64,000 nucleotides of DNA, taken from contig NZ_JAIOAP010000002.1 in assembly GCF_021190915.1 (NCBI RefSeq), positions 372,001 through 436,000 on the forward strand, in the 5' to 3' direction. The position numbers were made by a program, and so were the translations under genes. This stretch comes from Cohnella silvisoli. Its GTDB lineage: Bacteria; Bacillota; Bacilli; Paenibacillales; Paenibacillaceae. The notes under the pieces are model-generated. The model had not been told where the DNA came from and made no database searches. It saw nothing but the letters and a program-made list of their open reading frames with translations. Below, in pieces: positions 8,762-17,904 of the stretch. Every line of letters starts with the position of its first letter. The stretch's first letter is position 1.

Positions 8762-9295
8762 TCACGACTTCGTCTTCATTAGCCGTTCCACGCGCGTTTG
8801 TATCTCTTCCTCGCTAAGTAAACCGCCGATGACGACCTCTTGAATCGTTCCGTCCGCGGTAATAAAAAATGTCGTCGGATATTGCTTAAGTCCGTATCGC
8901 TTCTCCGTCTTCTTATCCTTGTCCAGCAAGATCGGAAAGTTTACGCCGACCTGGCGAATGAAGCTTTCCACGGTCAGCCGGTCTTCGCTTAAATTGATGC
9001 CGACCAATTCCAGCCCTTGCCCCTTCCACTTCTCATACTGCTTCTGGAGAGCGGGCATTTCATTGCGGCAAGGCGGGCAGAAGGTGCCCCAGAAATTCAG
9101 GATGAGCGGTTTGCCCTCGTAATCCTTCCATTCGTGAACCTCGTTATCCAATCCGGCAAGACGGAAGCCCGGAGGCTTGTCTCCCTTGGCAAGCACCGTG
9201 CTTTTCGTAAACAAGGCATTGCCGATCGCGTAACCTCCAACAAGGAGTACAACGGTCAGTATCACATATTGAATCCATTTTCGGCGATTTCCCAT
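8762..9295 (-). CDS. resA: Thiol-disulfide oxidoreductase ResA
   Basis: Membrane-anchored, outward-facing thioredoxin-like protein that reduces the CXXCH cysteines of apocytochrome c before heme attachment. One N-terminal anchor helix (about 9-27) precedes a TlpA/ResA-type fold with the active site FWGTFCPPC (Cys73, Cys76), the nearby Glu80 and the cis-Pro of KQYPTTF. The 177-residue length is typical. B. subtilis ResA has CEPC, so the CPPC variant is a small difference. It is first of the resABCDE block, 110 bases after rluB. Confidence 0.94.
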   Translation of the reverse strand: MGNRRKWIQYVILTVVLLVGGYAIGNALFTKSTVLAKGDKPPGFRLAGLDNEVHEWKDYEGKPLILNFWGTFCPPCRNEMPALQKQYEKWKGQGLELVGINLSEDRLTVESFIRQVGVNFPILLDKDKKTEKRYGLKQYPTTFFITADGTIQEVVIGGLLSEEEIQTRVERLMKTKS

Positions 9296-9405
9296 ATCAA
9301 TTCCACACCACCCAACAATCCGATATTCTCATTATAACGAAAACACCGGGGTCAAGGGCAAGGGCCCGACCTCCGGTTTTGAACATTGTGTGACGCAATA
9401 TGCGG

Positions 9406-10140
9406 CTATTGTTCGACGGCTGCAGCGACCTCTTGCAGCTTGCCGAGCTCTTCTGCCGTAAGCCTGCGATGTTTGCCCCTCTGAAGATTATTAAGGAACA
9501 ACCCTCCGAATGAAATCCGTTTCAGACGGGTGACCGGATGATGAATGGCATCGAACATCCGGCGGACTTGACGATTGCGACCCTCGTGAATGGTGATGGC
9601 GATCGTCGCGAATTTACCCTCCGGATCGATATCGTGATATTCGACTTCGGCCGGCGCTGTCATGCCGTCCTCAAGCTTAATGCCCTTCTGCAATTTCTCC
9701 AGCGCATTGCCGTGAGGAACCCTTTCCACGGTGGCATGATAAGTTTTCGGTACGTGATGGCTCGGGTGCGTAAGCTTGTGAGCCAAATCGCCGTCATTGG
9801 TCAGGAGGAGCAATCCTTCGGAGTCATAATCCAGACGCCCGACCGGATACAGCCGTTCCTTGATTTCCTTCAAGTAGTCGGTTACGACGCTGCGGCCTTG
9901 GGGATCGGATACGCTCGTAATAACTCCCTTGGGCTTATTAAACATAATATAAATCTTCGTTTCCTTCTTGATCGGCTTGCCGGATACCGTAATGACATCT
10001 ACGGTTGGATCCGCTTTAATGCCGAGTTCGGTCACGACTTCGCCATTTACCGTAACTTTGCCCGCTGTTATAAGTTCTTCGCATTTCCGCCTCGATGCGA
10101 CTCCGGCGTTAGCAAGAACCTTCTGCAATCTTTCTTCCAC
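9406..10140 (-). CDS. rluB: 23S rRNA pseudouridine synthase RluB
   Basis: Modifies a uridine in 23S rRNA. It has an N-terminal S4 RNA-binding domain (residues 1-60, EERLQKVLANAGVASRRKCEE) and an RsuA/RluB catalytic domain with the Asp104 motif GRLDYDSEGLLLLTNDG. The C-terminal ITIHEGRNRQVRRMF segment is also characteristic. At 244 residues it has normal family length. The start is GTG, preceded by GAGGTGAAAGACC. In B. subtilis the equivalent gene (ypuL) sits in the same place between spmB and resA. Confidence 0.94.
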   Translation of the reverse strand: MEERLQKVLANAGVASRRKCEELITAGKVTVNGEVVTELGIKADPTVDVITVSGKPIKKETKIYIMFNKPKGVITSVSDPQGRSVVTDYLKEIKERLYPVGRLDYDSEGLLLLTNDGDLAHKLTHPSHHVPKTYHATVERVPHGNALEKLQKGIKLEDGMTAPAEVEYHDIDPEGKFATIAITIHEGRNRQVRRMFDAIHHPVTRLKRISFGGLFLNNLQRGKHRRLTAEELGKLQEVAAAVEQ

Positions 10141-10161
10141 GGTCTTTCACCTCATCCCCCA

Positions 10162-10701
10162 TCATACCAAGCCGAACATCAACCAGCAAGCGGCAACGGC
10201 GGCGAAGAACCCGATGAAGTCGGAGAGGAGGCCTACTTTGAGCGCGTATCGCGAATTCCGGATGCCGATTGCGCCGAAATAAACGGTTAACACATAGAGA
10301 GTCGTATCGGTGCTGCCCTGTATCGTCGAGGCGATCCGGGCTACGAAAGAATCCGGCCCGTGCTCCTTGATGAGATCGGTCACGAAAGCCAGCGAGCCGG
10401 CTCCGGTAATGGGGCGCAATAAAGCTAGCGGCAGTACTTCACCGGGTATGCCTATGCCTTCAAGGAAAGGACGAATGAGCCCTATCATCGCATCCATGGC
10501 ACCCGAAGCTCTAAACATGCTAATGGCCGTCATCATGCCGACCAAGTGCGGAATGATGCCAACGGCGGTTTGGAAACCATCCTTGGCACCATCGATGAAG
10601 GATTCGTATACAGGTACTTTACGGAAAGAAGCATATAGAGGAATAAAGGCAATAAGCACAGGTATCGTCCAAGTAGATAGGATCTGGATCCATGAGATCA
10701 A
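10162..10701 (-). CDS. spmB: Spore maturation protein SpmB
   Basis: Integral membrane protein acting with SpmA in spore core dehydration. It carries a nucleoside-transporter-like Gate region with the conserved LRPITGAGSLAF and GSTDTTLYVLTVYFG segments. The 179-residue length is typical. The start is TTG, 9 bases after GGAGGAGG. It lies five bases after spmA, so the two are one transcription unit, read after the dacB-type gene as in B. subtilis. Confidence 0.94.
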   Translation of the reverse strand: MISWIQILSTWTIPVLIAFIPLYASFRKVPVYESFIDGAKDGFQTAVGIIPHLVGMMTAISMFRASGAMDAMIGLIRPFLEGIGIPGEVLPLALLRPITGAGSLAFVTDLIKEHGPDSFVARIASTIQGSTDTTLYVLTVYFGAIGIRNSRYALKVGLLSDFIGFFAAVAACWLMFGLV

Positions 10702-10706
10702 AGGAA

Positions 10707-11375
10707 TCAGCCTCCTCCTGTCGGAGCGGAAGGATTGTAAAGCGTAGTGCTGTGCGAAGCTGCTCCATCTTTATGAATTAAAGTCGAGGTCGGGGGAAAT
10801 CGGTTTCTCTTGCGGTACCATCTGTCGATGATTACCGCCGCCCCGGTTGATATCAGGGTAGCCAGCAAGGTCGGGGCAACGATGTCCGCCGGATGCAGCG
10901 AGCCGAAATTCATCCGAATCGCGATCATCGTCGTCGGCACGAGCGTGATGCTTGCCGTATTCAAGGCAAGCAGCGTGCACATCGCCGGCGTCGCTATAGT
11001 CGGATTCGAATTTAACTTTTGAAGCTCTTGCATCGCTTTAATGCCCATAGGAGTGGCGGCATTGCCTAACCCAAGTAGGTTGGCGCTCATATTAGACAAA
11101 ATATAGCCCATCGCGGGATGCTCGGCGGGAACGTCAGGAAACAGCCTTTTCACGACCGGGGCTAACAGCCTGGATATTTTGCGCACTAAGCCCGCGTCCT
11201 CCGCAATGCGCATAAGTCCCATCCAGAACACGAGAATGCTTACTAACCCCAAGCATACGGTTACGCCCGTTTGAGCGCCTCCAAAGGCCGCTTCGGCTAC
11301 CTTTTCCATTTTACCGTTTGCCGCTCCGAACAAGACGCTGACTACGATCATGCCCATCCATATCCAATTCACCAT
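10707..11375 (-). CDS. spmA: Spore maturation protein SpmA
   Basis: Membrane partner of SpmB. It contains a Gate-type domain with the conserved LSNMSANLLGLGNAATPMG and ALNTASITLVPTT segments. It has about six hydrophobic segments in 222 residues. The C-terminal 35 residues are polar and Gly/Thr-rich and extend past the B. subtilis protein. Its ATG follows GGGAGGG. Only two bases separate it from the upstream carboxypeptidase gene, which fits the dacB-spmA-spmB operon. Confidence 0.94.
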   Translation of the reverse strand: MVNWIWMGMIVVSVLFGAANGKMEKVAEAAFGGAQTGVTVCLGLVSILVFWMGLMRIAEDAGLVRKISRLLAPVVKRLFPDVPAEHPAMGYILSNMSANLLGLGNAATPMGIKAMQELQKLNSNPTIATPAMCTLLALNTASITLVPTTMIAIRMNFGSLHPADIVAPTLLATLISTGAAVIIDRWYRKRNRFPPTSTLIHKDGAASHSTTLYNPSAPTGGG

Positions 11376-11377
11376 CC

Positions 11378-12568
11378 CTACAGCCCTCCCTGCAGAAATA
11401 GTGCCTTTAAGGCGGTGCCGATAGATGCGACAAAGGATCGATGCGATGAAACCCTTGTGCTTGACGGCTCATCAGTCTGCTTATTATCGATGAACGGCAC
11501 GGTACCGATTAGCTGATTGTTCAAGACGAATTTGAGCTGCCCGCGGTAACCTAATTTATATTCCACCGTCCCTGCCCGCAGGGGAGCCAAACGCACTTCA
11601 AGGTGCTCCCGTTCCCCTTCGATCAATGGATACGCGAAATCGCTAGCTACTTGATAAGGAAAGCCGGCTATCGGATCTCCGGTTTTCGTGACGGTCGTCA
11701 GGGGGAAGTTGGCGAAGCCGAAATCCAGCAATTTTCGATGATCTAGCCAGTCGTCCCCGTCGTTAAGGGTTACCGCTACCAGTTGCTGTCCGTTGCGGGT
11801 TGCGGAACTGACCAGACAGCGAAGCGCTTGTTTGGTATAGCCTGTTTTCACGCCGTCCGCGCCGTCGTACATCGTAAGCATTTTGTTTTTGTTCACCCAT
11901 TTGTAATCCCAGTTATCATTCGGGTTTGGCGCCGATTTCACGCGAGTTTTGACTATAGCTTTGAATTCCGGGTTATGTAAGGCATATGCGGTCAGCTTGG
12001 CCAAATCGTTGGCAGTTGAATAATGCCCCTCCTGATCCAAGCCGTGAGGATTCATAAAATGGCTGTGAGTAAGTCCGATTTCATCCGCTTTCTTATTCAT
12101 TAGGTAGGCGAACCCTTCAACGGAACCTCCTACGTGTTCCGCGATAGCCATCGCCGCATCATTGCCGGAACGCAGCATAAGTCCGTAAAGCACGTTTCGC
12201 AGCGTAATTTGTTGTCCGGCTTTCAAATAAAGCGACGAACCCTCTTTGCCCGCAGCTCTAACGCTCACCTTTACCTTGCTATCCAAATCGCCGTGTTCAA
12301 TCGCGACGATCGCGGTCATGATTTTCGTTAGGCTGGCGATTTTCATCGGTTCGTTCCCGCGTTGGCTAAAGAGAATACGCCCTGATATGACATCCACGAG
12401 CGCAGCCGAGCGCGCATGATTTCCAGGCGGCTTCGGATATTTCAAATCCCCGGTTGCTGGAGCTTTCGAGGCAAATGCATCCCCATGAATGCTTAATAAG
12501 AGAAAAGGGATTACGATTAATCCTACCCACAGCAAGCGAGAGTATCGATTATTGATCATGGTAAACAT
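11378..12568 (-). CDS. dacB: Sporulation D-alanyl-D-alanine carboxypeptidase (DacB type)
   Basis: Penicillin-binding protein 5 family enzyme that trims cortex peptidoglycan cross-link donors. Motifs of the S11 family are SLTK (Ser79, Lys82), SGN (134-136) and KTG (241-243), and the N-terminus carries a signal peptide ending near AFA (residues 31-33). I chose the ATG at 12568, which follows GAGGAGG by six bases. A longer in-frame extension exists but lacks a ribosome site. The downstream spmA-spmB pair supports a dacB assignment over other PBP5 paralogues; a second paralogue, dacF, lies at 26220. Confidence 0.9.
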   Translation of the reverse strand: MFTMINNRYSRLLWVGLIVIPFLLLSIHGDAFASKAPATGDLKYPKPPGNHARSAALVDVISGRILFSQRGNEPMKIASLTKIMTAIVAIEHGDLDSKVKVSVRAAGKEGSSLYLKAGQQITLRNVLYGLMLRSGNDAAMAIAEHVGGSVEGFAYLMNKKADEIGLTHSHFMNPHGLDQEGHYSTANDLAKLTAYALHNPEFKAIVKTRVKSAPNPNDNWDYKWVNKNKMLTMYDGADGVKTGYTKQALRCLVSSATRNGQQLVAVTLNDGDDWLDHRKLLDFGFANFPLTTVTKTGDPIAGFPYQVASDFAYPLIEGEREHLEVRLAPLRAGTVEYKLGYRGQLKFVLNNQLIGTVPFIDNKQTDEPSSTRVSSHRSFVASIGTALKALFLQGGL

Positions 12569-12672
12569 GCGTTTCCTCCTCAATCCGCCATAGCTTGAGA
12601 AGCTGCCCAAGCTCTTTTTAACAATTTTATGTATGCATGTCCAAAAGTATGTGGGTGCCTTCAATGAGCAGC

Positions 12673-12714
12673 AAAAATGGTTGTACAGGTATTAAGCACC
12701 TGCACAACCATTTT
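12673..12714 (-). terminator. Rho-independent terminator after ytfJ
   Basis: 17-base arms with one mismatch (AAAATGGTTGTACAGGT and ACCTGCACAACCATTTT) around a 7-base loop. The minus-strand product ends in CATTTTTGC. It lies just after the ytfJ stop and isolates that gene from the dacB operon. Confidence 0.88.
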
Positions 12715-12724
12715 CACGGTTTCC

Positions 12725-13228
12725 CTACATAATATTGTTATTCGTTGAAGTGGGCACAACTGGAACATTAGCGGCAGGCGTGAACGTTTCCGTCGTATTC
12801 CTCGGATCCGTTCCATTCTGGAACATGCTTCTCATTTTGTCTACCCATTGCGGGGCGGCATCGATCAAGCGTTCCAGAATGTGGGTCTGATTGTCGAGCG
12901 GCACGACCTTTACTCCTTGCGTACCGACGACCAGGAAAGCGATCGGCGTAATCGATACACCGCCGCCGCTGCCTCCTCCGAACGGAAGCGAGACGGAGGC
13001 ATTGTGGGCGTCTTGTCCATTCGATTTATGGCTTATGCCGCCGGATTCCTCCATCCCGGCAAACTCGCTGCCGCCGGCAGCGAAGCCGAAACCCACTTTC
13101 GAAATCGGCAGAATGACGCTGCCGTCAGGGGTTTGCACGGGCTCGCCGACAATCGTGTTGACATCCACCATATCCTTGATATTTTCCATGGCGGTTTGCA
13201 TAAGGCCGTTAATAGGGTGTTGAGTCAT
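12725..13228 (-). CDS. ytfJ: Sporulation protein YtfJ/GerW
   Basis: 167-residue GerW-family protein. In B. subtilis it is made in the forespore and is needed for normal activity of some germination steps. Family features are the N-terminal HPINGLMQTAMENIKDMVD, the GEPVQTPDGSVILPISKVGFGFAAGG segment, a Gly-rich turn (PFGGGSGGGVSITP) and the GVKVVPLD strand. The start is the ATG at 13228 after AAGGAGGAG; a longer in-frame extension has no ribosome site. The Thr/Asn/Pro tail after residue 150 is low complexity. Confidence 0.93.
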   Translation of the reverse strand: MTQHPINGLMQTAMENIKDMVDVNTIVGEPVQTPDGSVILPISKVGFGFAAGGSEFAGMEESGGISHKSNGQDAHNASVSLPFGGGSGGGVSITPIAFLVVGTQGVKVVPLDNQTHILERLIDAAPQWVDKMRSMFQNGTDPRNTTETFTPAANVPVVPTSTNNNIM

Positions 13229-13324
13229 CTTAAACTCCTCCTTTCGTGTACCTAATTTGCCCCTTATACCCGTTCGTTTATGCGTTCCAGTTCCTACTGG
13301 CCGGAAGTCCCGATTCATCCAATC

Positions 13325-14011
13325 TCAGGCTTGTTTAGGACTGGAAAGCATATTGCGCCATGCTCCCATGGCAAGTGCAATGTGAATGGTTTTGGTTCCA
13401 AGTTTAATAAAGGATCCCATGGCGGTTCCTAAACGAATCCTGAAATCCGCTTCCCACACGACCGTAAATTCGGTTGCCGAATAATTTGGGGCGATTTCAC
13501 TTTGCGGAGATGTTTTTAACGTTATGTACTGTCCAGCCACCCCAGAAGCGCAGCCCGAAACAGCCCATAGCAACCCGGTTACGACGGCAGTAGAAGCCGC
13601 GTCACCGGTGCCTACCCGGAAATCCAGACGCCAACGGGTGCACTCCACTTTCTTCAAAGTGCGTCTCGCCCATCGCTTGAATTGACGGGTAGACTTCAGA
13701 ACCGTCCGGTAAGCTCTGATATAACGAAGAATCGTCCTTTTGCCGATCCACCGGCTATTCTGCTTATGATTAACATCCCCCGCAATGCCGCCTGTTCTTT
13801 TCTCATGGTAGACCACGCTCCACCCGCGTATAAGGATGGAAGGCAATATAACCTGATAATGAAACAATCCGTTTAAAGCTTGAATCACGACGACGAGTTG
13901 ATCCAATTGCCCGCTACGCGAGTACCGGACACGAATACGGATATGGGAAAACAACATGATTACAATCAACGCAACGACGATTGCCAATGCTATCCAAAGC
14001 CAAAAGGCCAT
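13325..14011 (-). CDS. DUF2953 (YtfI-like) membrane-anchored protein
   Basis: 228 residues with one N-terminal transmembrane helix (about 4-24) and a soluble remainder. The conserved core of this family, RVGTGDAASTAVVTGLLWAVSG followed later by a basic/aromatic strand region, is present, and the gene precedes ytfJ as in B. subtilis ytfI-ytfJ. The function is not known; co-occurrence with ytfJ suggests a spore role. The middle (about 85-125) is very basic. Confidence 0.85.
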   Translation of the reverse strand: MAFWLWIALAIVVALIVIMLFSHIRIRVRYSRSGQLDQLVVVIQALNGLFHYQVILPSILIRGWSVVYHEKRTGGIAGDVNHKQNSRWIGKRTILRYIRAYRTVLKSTRQFKRWARRTLKKVECTRWRLDFRVGTGDAASTAVVTGLLWAVSGCASGVAGQYITLKTSPQSEIAPNYSATEFTVVWEADFRIRLGTAMGSFIKLGTKTIHIALAMGAWRNMLSSPKQA

Positions 14012-14076
14012 CCCACCCCCGCCTTTCCTAGGGGTAGTATGACCTTCTGGAAATTCTTCATTCCATTAACAGCATT

Positions 14077-14706
14077 TCATTCCGTATCCAAATCCGTATC
14101 CAGTTCCTTATCCATATCTTCCATGGAAAGTTGGCGGCCTTCGATGCGATCAAATAACATTTTCGTCCGCTCTTCCAGCTCGTCGTCTCCATCCGTAATC
14201 GAAGGCTCGGGCAGGCTTGCGATACTCGCGAGACCGAAATAATCAAGAAATGATTTCGTCGTTCCGTACAGGATAGGCCGGCCGAGCGCATCAGCTCTTC
14301 CCTTCTCCTCGATTAAATCTTTATTAACTAAGGAATGCAGGGCCCGATCCGCCTTCACCCCGCGAATTTCTTCGATTTCCACGCGCGTAATCGGTTGACG
14401 GTACGCAATGATCGACAACGTCTCAAGCGCGGATTGCGACAGCGCGGAACGGGTAGGAGAATACGCCAGTTTCTCGAAATAAGGAGCATGCTCGATAACG
14501 GTAGTCAACCGATAGCTGCCGGCAACTTCCGCGATCCGAATTCCACGGTTTTTCTTGACGAGTTCTTTCTGAAGGTCCTTGAGGACGTCCTTCACGACTT
14601 CTAGGTCCGTCTCGACGACTTCGGCAGCCGTCTTGGCGCTTATTCCTTCGTCGCCGGAAACGAACAGCAATCCCTCAAGTACTGATTTCAATGTCGAGTA
14701 ATCCAT
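14077..14706 (-). CDS. scpB: Segregation and condensation protein B
   Basis: Winged-helix dimer that binds ScpA in the SMC-ScpAB condensin complex for chromosome organisation and segregation. Typical sequences are the N-terminal STLKSVLEGLLFVSGDEG and the core SALSQSALETLSIIAYRQP followed by EIEEIRGVKADRALHSL. The chosen ATG (14706) gives 209 residues and follows GAGAGAGG. This start lies inside the end of scpA, a 32-base overlap. The acidic tail after residue 165 is variable in the family. Confidence 0.95.
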   Translation of the reverse strand: MDYSTLKSVLEGLLFVSGDEGISAKTAAEVVETDLEVVKDVLKDLQKELVKKNRGIRIAEVAGSYRLTTVIEHAPYFEKLAYSPTRSALSQSALETLSIIAYRQPITRVEIEEIRGVKADRALHSLVNKDLIEEKGRADALGRPILYGTTKSFLDYFGLASIASLPEPSITDGDDELEERTKMLFDRIEGRQLSMEDMDKELDTDLDTE

Positions 14707-15466
14707 GGTTATCCTCTCTCCCCGTCCACGACAACACAATTTCATCGAATAAAGCGCTTTGGTGGCAGGAAACCCACTTCCGCTTCATCAATTCAAGGAT
14801 GGCCAGAAAAGTAACCACGATTTCCTGACGATCATCCTCATCCCCAAGCAATTGGGAAAATAATATTTTTCCTTCATGGGATCGGCTCTTCAACGTTTCG
14901 ATGATATCGCGTATGCGATCTTTAACGGAAATTTCGTCCTTGCGAATGGAAGAAACCCGATGGCGTCCGGCTAGTCGTCTCATCGCTTTCTGGAAGGCGT
15001 TCACGAGATCGTCTACGTGCAAACCTTCAACGGGGTTCGTCTGAACCACTTTCTCGAAAGGCGACAAATCCGTCGGTTCGCGCGTGTACACTTGACTGCG
15101 ATCCCATTCCTTCTCCCGAAGCTGTCCTGCGACCGATTTGAATTTGCGATATTCAAGCAGTTTGCGGATCAATTCTTCGCGCGGATCCAAATAATCATCA
15201 TCGTCAACGGTTAACCAAGGCTCTTCCGTCACCGGAGGTTTCGGAAGCAGCCCTCGGCTCTTCATGGAAAGCAACGTAGCGGCCATGACGAGAAACTCGC
15301 TGGTAATGTCAAGTTCCAGCTCCTGCATAGCCCCCAGGTAAGTCATATATTGATCCGTAATGTCATTGATCGAAATATCCTGAATATCGATCTCCGCTTT
15401 ATCGATAAGATGAAGCAGCAAATCGAGAGGCCCTTCGAACGTTTCCAGCTTGTACAGCATCGCCAC
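14675..15466 (-). CDS. scpA: Segregation and condensation protein A
   Basis: Kleisin subunit that bridges SMC heads and recruits ScpB. It shows the N-terminal kleisin motif LETFEGPLDLLLHLIDKAEIDI and the C-terminal winged-helix region ending in FLAILELMKRKWVSCHQ. The 263-residue length is normal. The start is GTG, 8 bases after AGGAGGAG; an ATG two codons later is equally possible. Only 25 bases separate it from ribH with no visible terminator, so it may be partly transcribed from the riboflavin operon. Confidence 0.95.
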   Translation of the reverse strand: MAMLYKLETFEGPLDLLLHLIDKAEIDIQDISINDITDQYMTYLGAMQELELDITSEFLVMAATLLSMKSRGLLPKPPVTEEPWLTVDDDDYLDPREELIRKLLEYRKFKSVAGQLREKEWDRSQVYTREPTDLSPFEKVVQTNPVEGLHVDDLVNAFQKAMRRLAGRHRVSSIRKDEISVKDRIRDIIETLKSRSHEGKILFSQLLGDEDDRQEIVVTFLAILELMKRKWVSCHQSALFDEIVLSWTGREDNHGLLDIEIST

Positions 15467-15491
15467 GCGGGTTTCTCCTCCTGCCTAGAGC

Positions 15492-15962
15492 TTAACCTAA
15501 TATCGTGCGGGTCAAATTCGCCATCTCAATAGCCGTAGCGGCAGCTTCCCAGCCTTTGTTGCCGGCTTTCGTGCCCGCGCGTTCAACGGCTTGTTCAATG
15601 TTATCCGTAGTCAACACGCCGAAAATGGTCGGAACTCCCGTCTTCAACGAAATCGCGGCTACGCCTTTAGCCACCTCGCTGCATACGTAATCGAAATGCG
15701 GGGTTGAGCCGCGTATAACCGCGCCGAGCGTAATAACCGCATCGTATTTACCGCTTTCCGCCATCTTCTGGGCAATGAACGGAATTTCGAATGCGCCGGG
15801 AACCCAGGCGATCTCGATCTCGTTTTCTTCTACGCCATGGCGTTTAAGGGCGTCCAAAGCTCCGCCTAGCAGCTTGGAAGTAATAAACTCGTTAAATCTG
15901 CCTACGACAACCCCGTATTTTAACCCTTTGGATACTAAATGACCTTCATATACGATTGACAT
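15492..15962 (-). CDS. ribH: 6,7-dimethyl-8-ribityllumazine synthase
   Basis: Joins the ribityl pyrimidine and dihydroxybutanone phosphate to make lumazine, the precursor of riboflavin; usually forms a capsid-like 60-mer. Recognised by [19 protein letters not shown], the substrate loops VPGAFEIPF and [15 protein letters not shown], and [12 protein letters not shown] chose the ATG at 15962 (156 residues), nine bases after GAGAGG. Another in-frame ATG abuts that ribosome site. Last gene of the rib operon. Confidence 0.95.
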   Translation of the reverse strand: MSIVYEGHLVSKGLKYGVVVGRFNEFITSKLLGGALDALKRHGVEENEIEIAWVPGAFEIPFIAQKMAESGKYDAVITLGAVIRGSTPHFDYVCSEVAKGVAAISLKTGVPTIFGVLTTDNIEQAVERAGTKAGNKGWEAAATAIEMANLTRTILG

Positions 15963-15992
15963 TTCATTCATCCTCTCATTATCTCATATCGT

Positions 15993-17222
15993 TTAGATTT
16001 CGTATTCCTTTTCGCCCTTAAAGGACAATAAATGGCCTAGTTTCGCTTTCTTCGTGTGCAAATATCCGGTATTGTCTTCGTTCTCGATCATCTGAATGGG
16101 AACGCGTTCAACGACGTTTAATCCGTAGCCCTCTAATCCTTTGATCTTGCGCGGATTGTTAGTGAGCAGGCGAATGTCCCTTATCCCGATATCTTTTAAA
16201 ATTTGAGCGCCTATGCCATAATCCCGTAAATCGGGAGCAAACCCCAGTTTGATATTCGCGTCAACGGTATCTAATCCCTGCTCCTGCAGGTTATAAGCGC
16301 GTAATTTGTTGATCAAGCCAATGCCTCGGCCTTCCTGCCGCATGTAGAGCAATACCCCGCTACCGGCCTCATCGATCTGTTTAAGCGCAGCTTCCAATTG
16401 AGGTCCGCAATCGCAGCGATGGGAGTGGAACACATCTCCGGTCAAGCACTCCGAATGAACCCGGACAAGCACAGGCTGCGAGCCGTCTATCTTGCCTTTG
16501 ACAAAAGCCACATGCTCTTTATTGTCAACCTCATTCGTATAGGCGATCGCTTGAAACGTGCCAAAATCGGTAGGCATTCTCACTTCGACTTCCCTCTTGA
16601 CCAGTTGTTCCTTTTCGTTGCGGTAATGAATCAAATCCTTGATCGTAATCAGCTTCAAGGAATGCTGTTCCGCGAATATTTCCAGATCGGGCAATCTTGC
16701 CATCGTGCCGTCTTCTTTGATGATTTCGCAGATAACAGCCGCTGGAAAGGAGCCGCACATTCTAGCCAAGTCAACAGCCGCTTCGGTATGACCGGCGCGT
16801 CTGAGCACTCCGCCCTTCTTGGCGATCAGCGGAAAAATGTGACCCGGTCTGCGGAAGTCGCCGGGTTTCGCTGCGGGGTCGATCAGACTTTTGACGGTCA
16901 TAGAACGTTCCGGCGCAGAAATTCCCGTCGTCGTCGAAATGTGGTCGACGGAAACGGTAAACGCCGTACCATGATAATCCGTATTGTGACTGACCATCGG
17001 CGGAAGGTCAAGAGCTTCCGCTCTTTCCTGCGTAATAGGAGCGCATAGAAGTCCCCGCGCTTCTTTAATCATAAAATTAATGACTTCAGGCGTCGCTTTA
17101 TCCGCTAAAGCGATCAAATCTCCTTCATTCTCGCGATCCTCGTCATCGACGACAATGATGACCTTGCCTCTCATTAAATCGTAAATCGCATCTTCAATAG
17201 GATCAAACCGATTTTGTACCAT
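15993..17222 (-). CDS. ribBA: Bifunctional DHBP synthase / GTP cyclohydrolase II
   Basis: The N-terminal half makes 3,4-dihydroxy-2-butanone 4-phosphate from ribulose 5-phosphate. The C-terminal half opens GTP to start riboflavin synthesis. DHBP synthase marks are [12 protein letters not shown], the RPGHIFPL segment and [12 protein letters not shown] cyclohydrolase II marks are the three zinc cysteines in SECLTGDVF and HRCDCGPQL, and the RQEGRGIGL loop. I chose the ATG at 17222 (409 residues). The gene is called ribA in B. subtilis and lies 13 bases after ribE. Confidence 0.96.
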   Translation of the reverse strand: MVQNRFDPIEDAIYDLMRGKVIIVVDDEDRENEGDLIALADKATPEVINFMIKEARGLLCAPITQERAEALDLPPMVSHNTDYHGTAFTVSVDHISTTTGISAPERSMTVKSLIDPAAKPGDFRRPGHIFPLIAKKGGVLRRAGHTEAAVDLARMCGSFPAAVICEIIKEDGTMARLPDLEIFAEQHSLKLITIKDLIHYRNEKEQLVKREVEVRMPTDFGTFQAIAYTNEVDNKEHVAFVKGKIDGSQPVLVRVHSECLTGDVFHSHRCDCGPQLEAALKQIDEAGSGVLLYMRQEGRGIGLINKLRAYNLQEQGLDTVDANIKLGFAPDLRDYGIGAQILKDIGIRDIRLLTNNPRKIKGLEGYGLNVVERVPIQMIENEDNTGYLHTKKAKLGHLLSFKGEKEYEI

Positions 17223-17235
17223 ATCCTCGCCCCTC

Positions 17236-17901
17236 TCACATAAATCCATTATCGCGCAAAACCGATTCCGTTAATCGTCCTTGCTTGCTAACGGGCTGGC
17301 CTTCGCGCATGCTCAATAAATGATCCACGTATTTGCCGAGAATATCGCATTCGATATTTATCGTTTCCCCGGCATCCTTATACTGAAGCACCGTCTCCCG
17401 CAGCGTGTGCGGAATGATGGAGACGGTGAATTTCCCGCCCTCCCCGTCGATCGAAACGACGGTAAGACTAATCCCGTCTAAGGTTACGGAGCCTTGCTCT
17501 ACAACATGCCTGAGCAGTCGCGGATTGTTCGGCTCAATCGTATATACGACGGCGTTCGCTTCCGAGGTTTTCCCCCTAATCGTTCCCGTTCCATCCACAT
17601 GCCCTTGAACGAGATGACCTCCGAATCTCCCTCCGGCCATCATCGCCCGCTCCAAGTTCAAAGGACTTCCCGGCTGGATCGAATTAAGATTCGTTAGGCG
17701 GTACGTTTCCGGCATGATATCAACGGAAAACGTGTTCCGATCGAAAGCCACGACGGTAAGGCAAACGCCGTTCACGGAAATACTATCGCCCATCTTGACG
17801 TCCGTAAGCACTTTCGCGGCGGAGATGCTAAGAATCATCGCTTCTCCCTGCCGTTGAACCGATCGGAGTACACCCATTTCTTCAATGAGTCCAGTAAACA
17901 T
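17236..17901 (-). CDS. ribE: Riboflavin synthase, alpha chain
   Basis: Dismutates two lumazine molecules to riboflavin and the ribityl pyrimidine. The protein has two tandem lumazine-binding domains, [10 protein letters not shown]...SVNGVCLTV and the second copy with GHVDGTGT...[11 protein letters not shown]. At 221 residues it is close to the family norm. The ATG directly follows AGGAGGAG-type purines and lies three bases after ribD. Confidence 0.96.
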   Translation of the reverse strand: MFTGLIEEMGVLRSVQRQGEAMILSISAAKVLTDVKMGDSISVNGVCLTVVAFDRNTFSVDIMPETYRLTNLNSIQPGSPLNLERAMMAGGRFGGHLVQGHVDGTGTIRGKTSEANAVVYTIEPNNPRLLRHVVEQGSVTLDGISLTVVSIDGEGGKFTVSIIPHTLRETVLQYKDAGETINIECDILGKYVDHLLSMREGQPVSKQGRLTESVLRDNGFM

Positions 17902-17904
17902 CTT

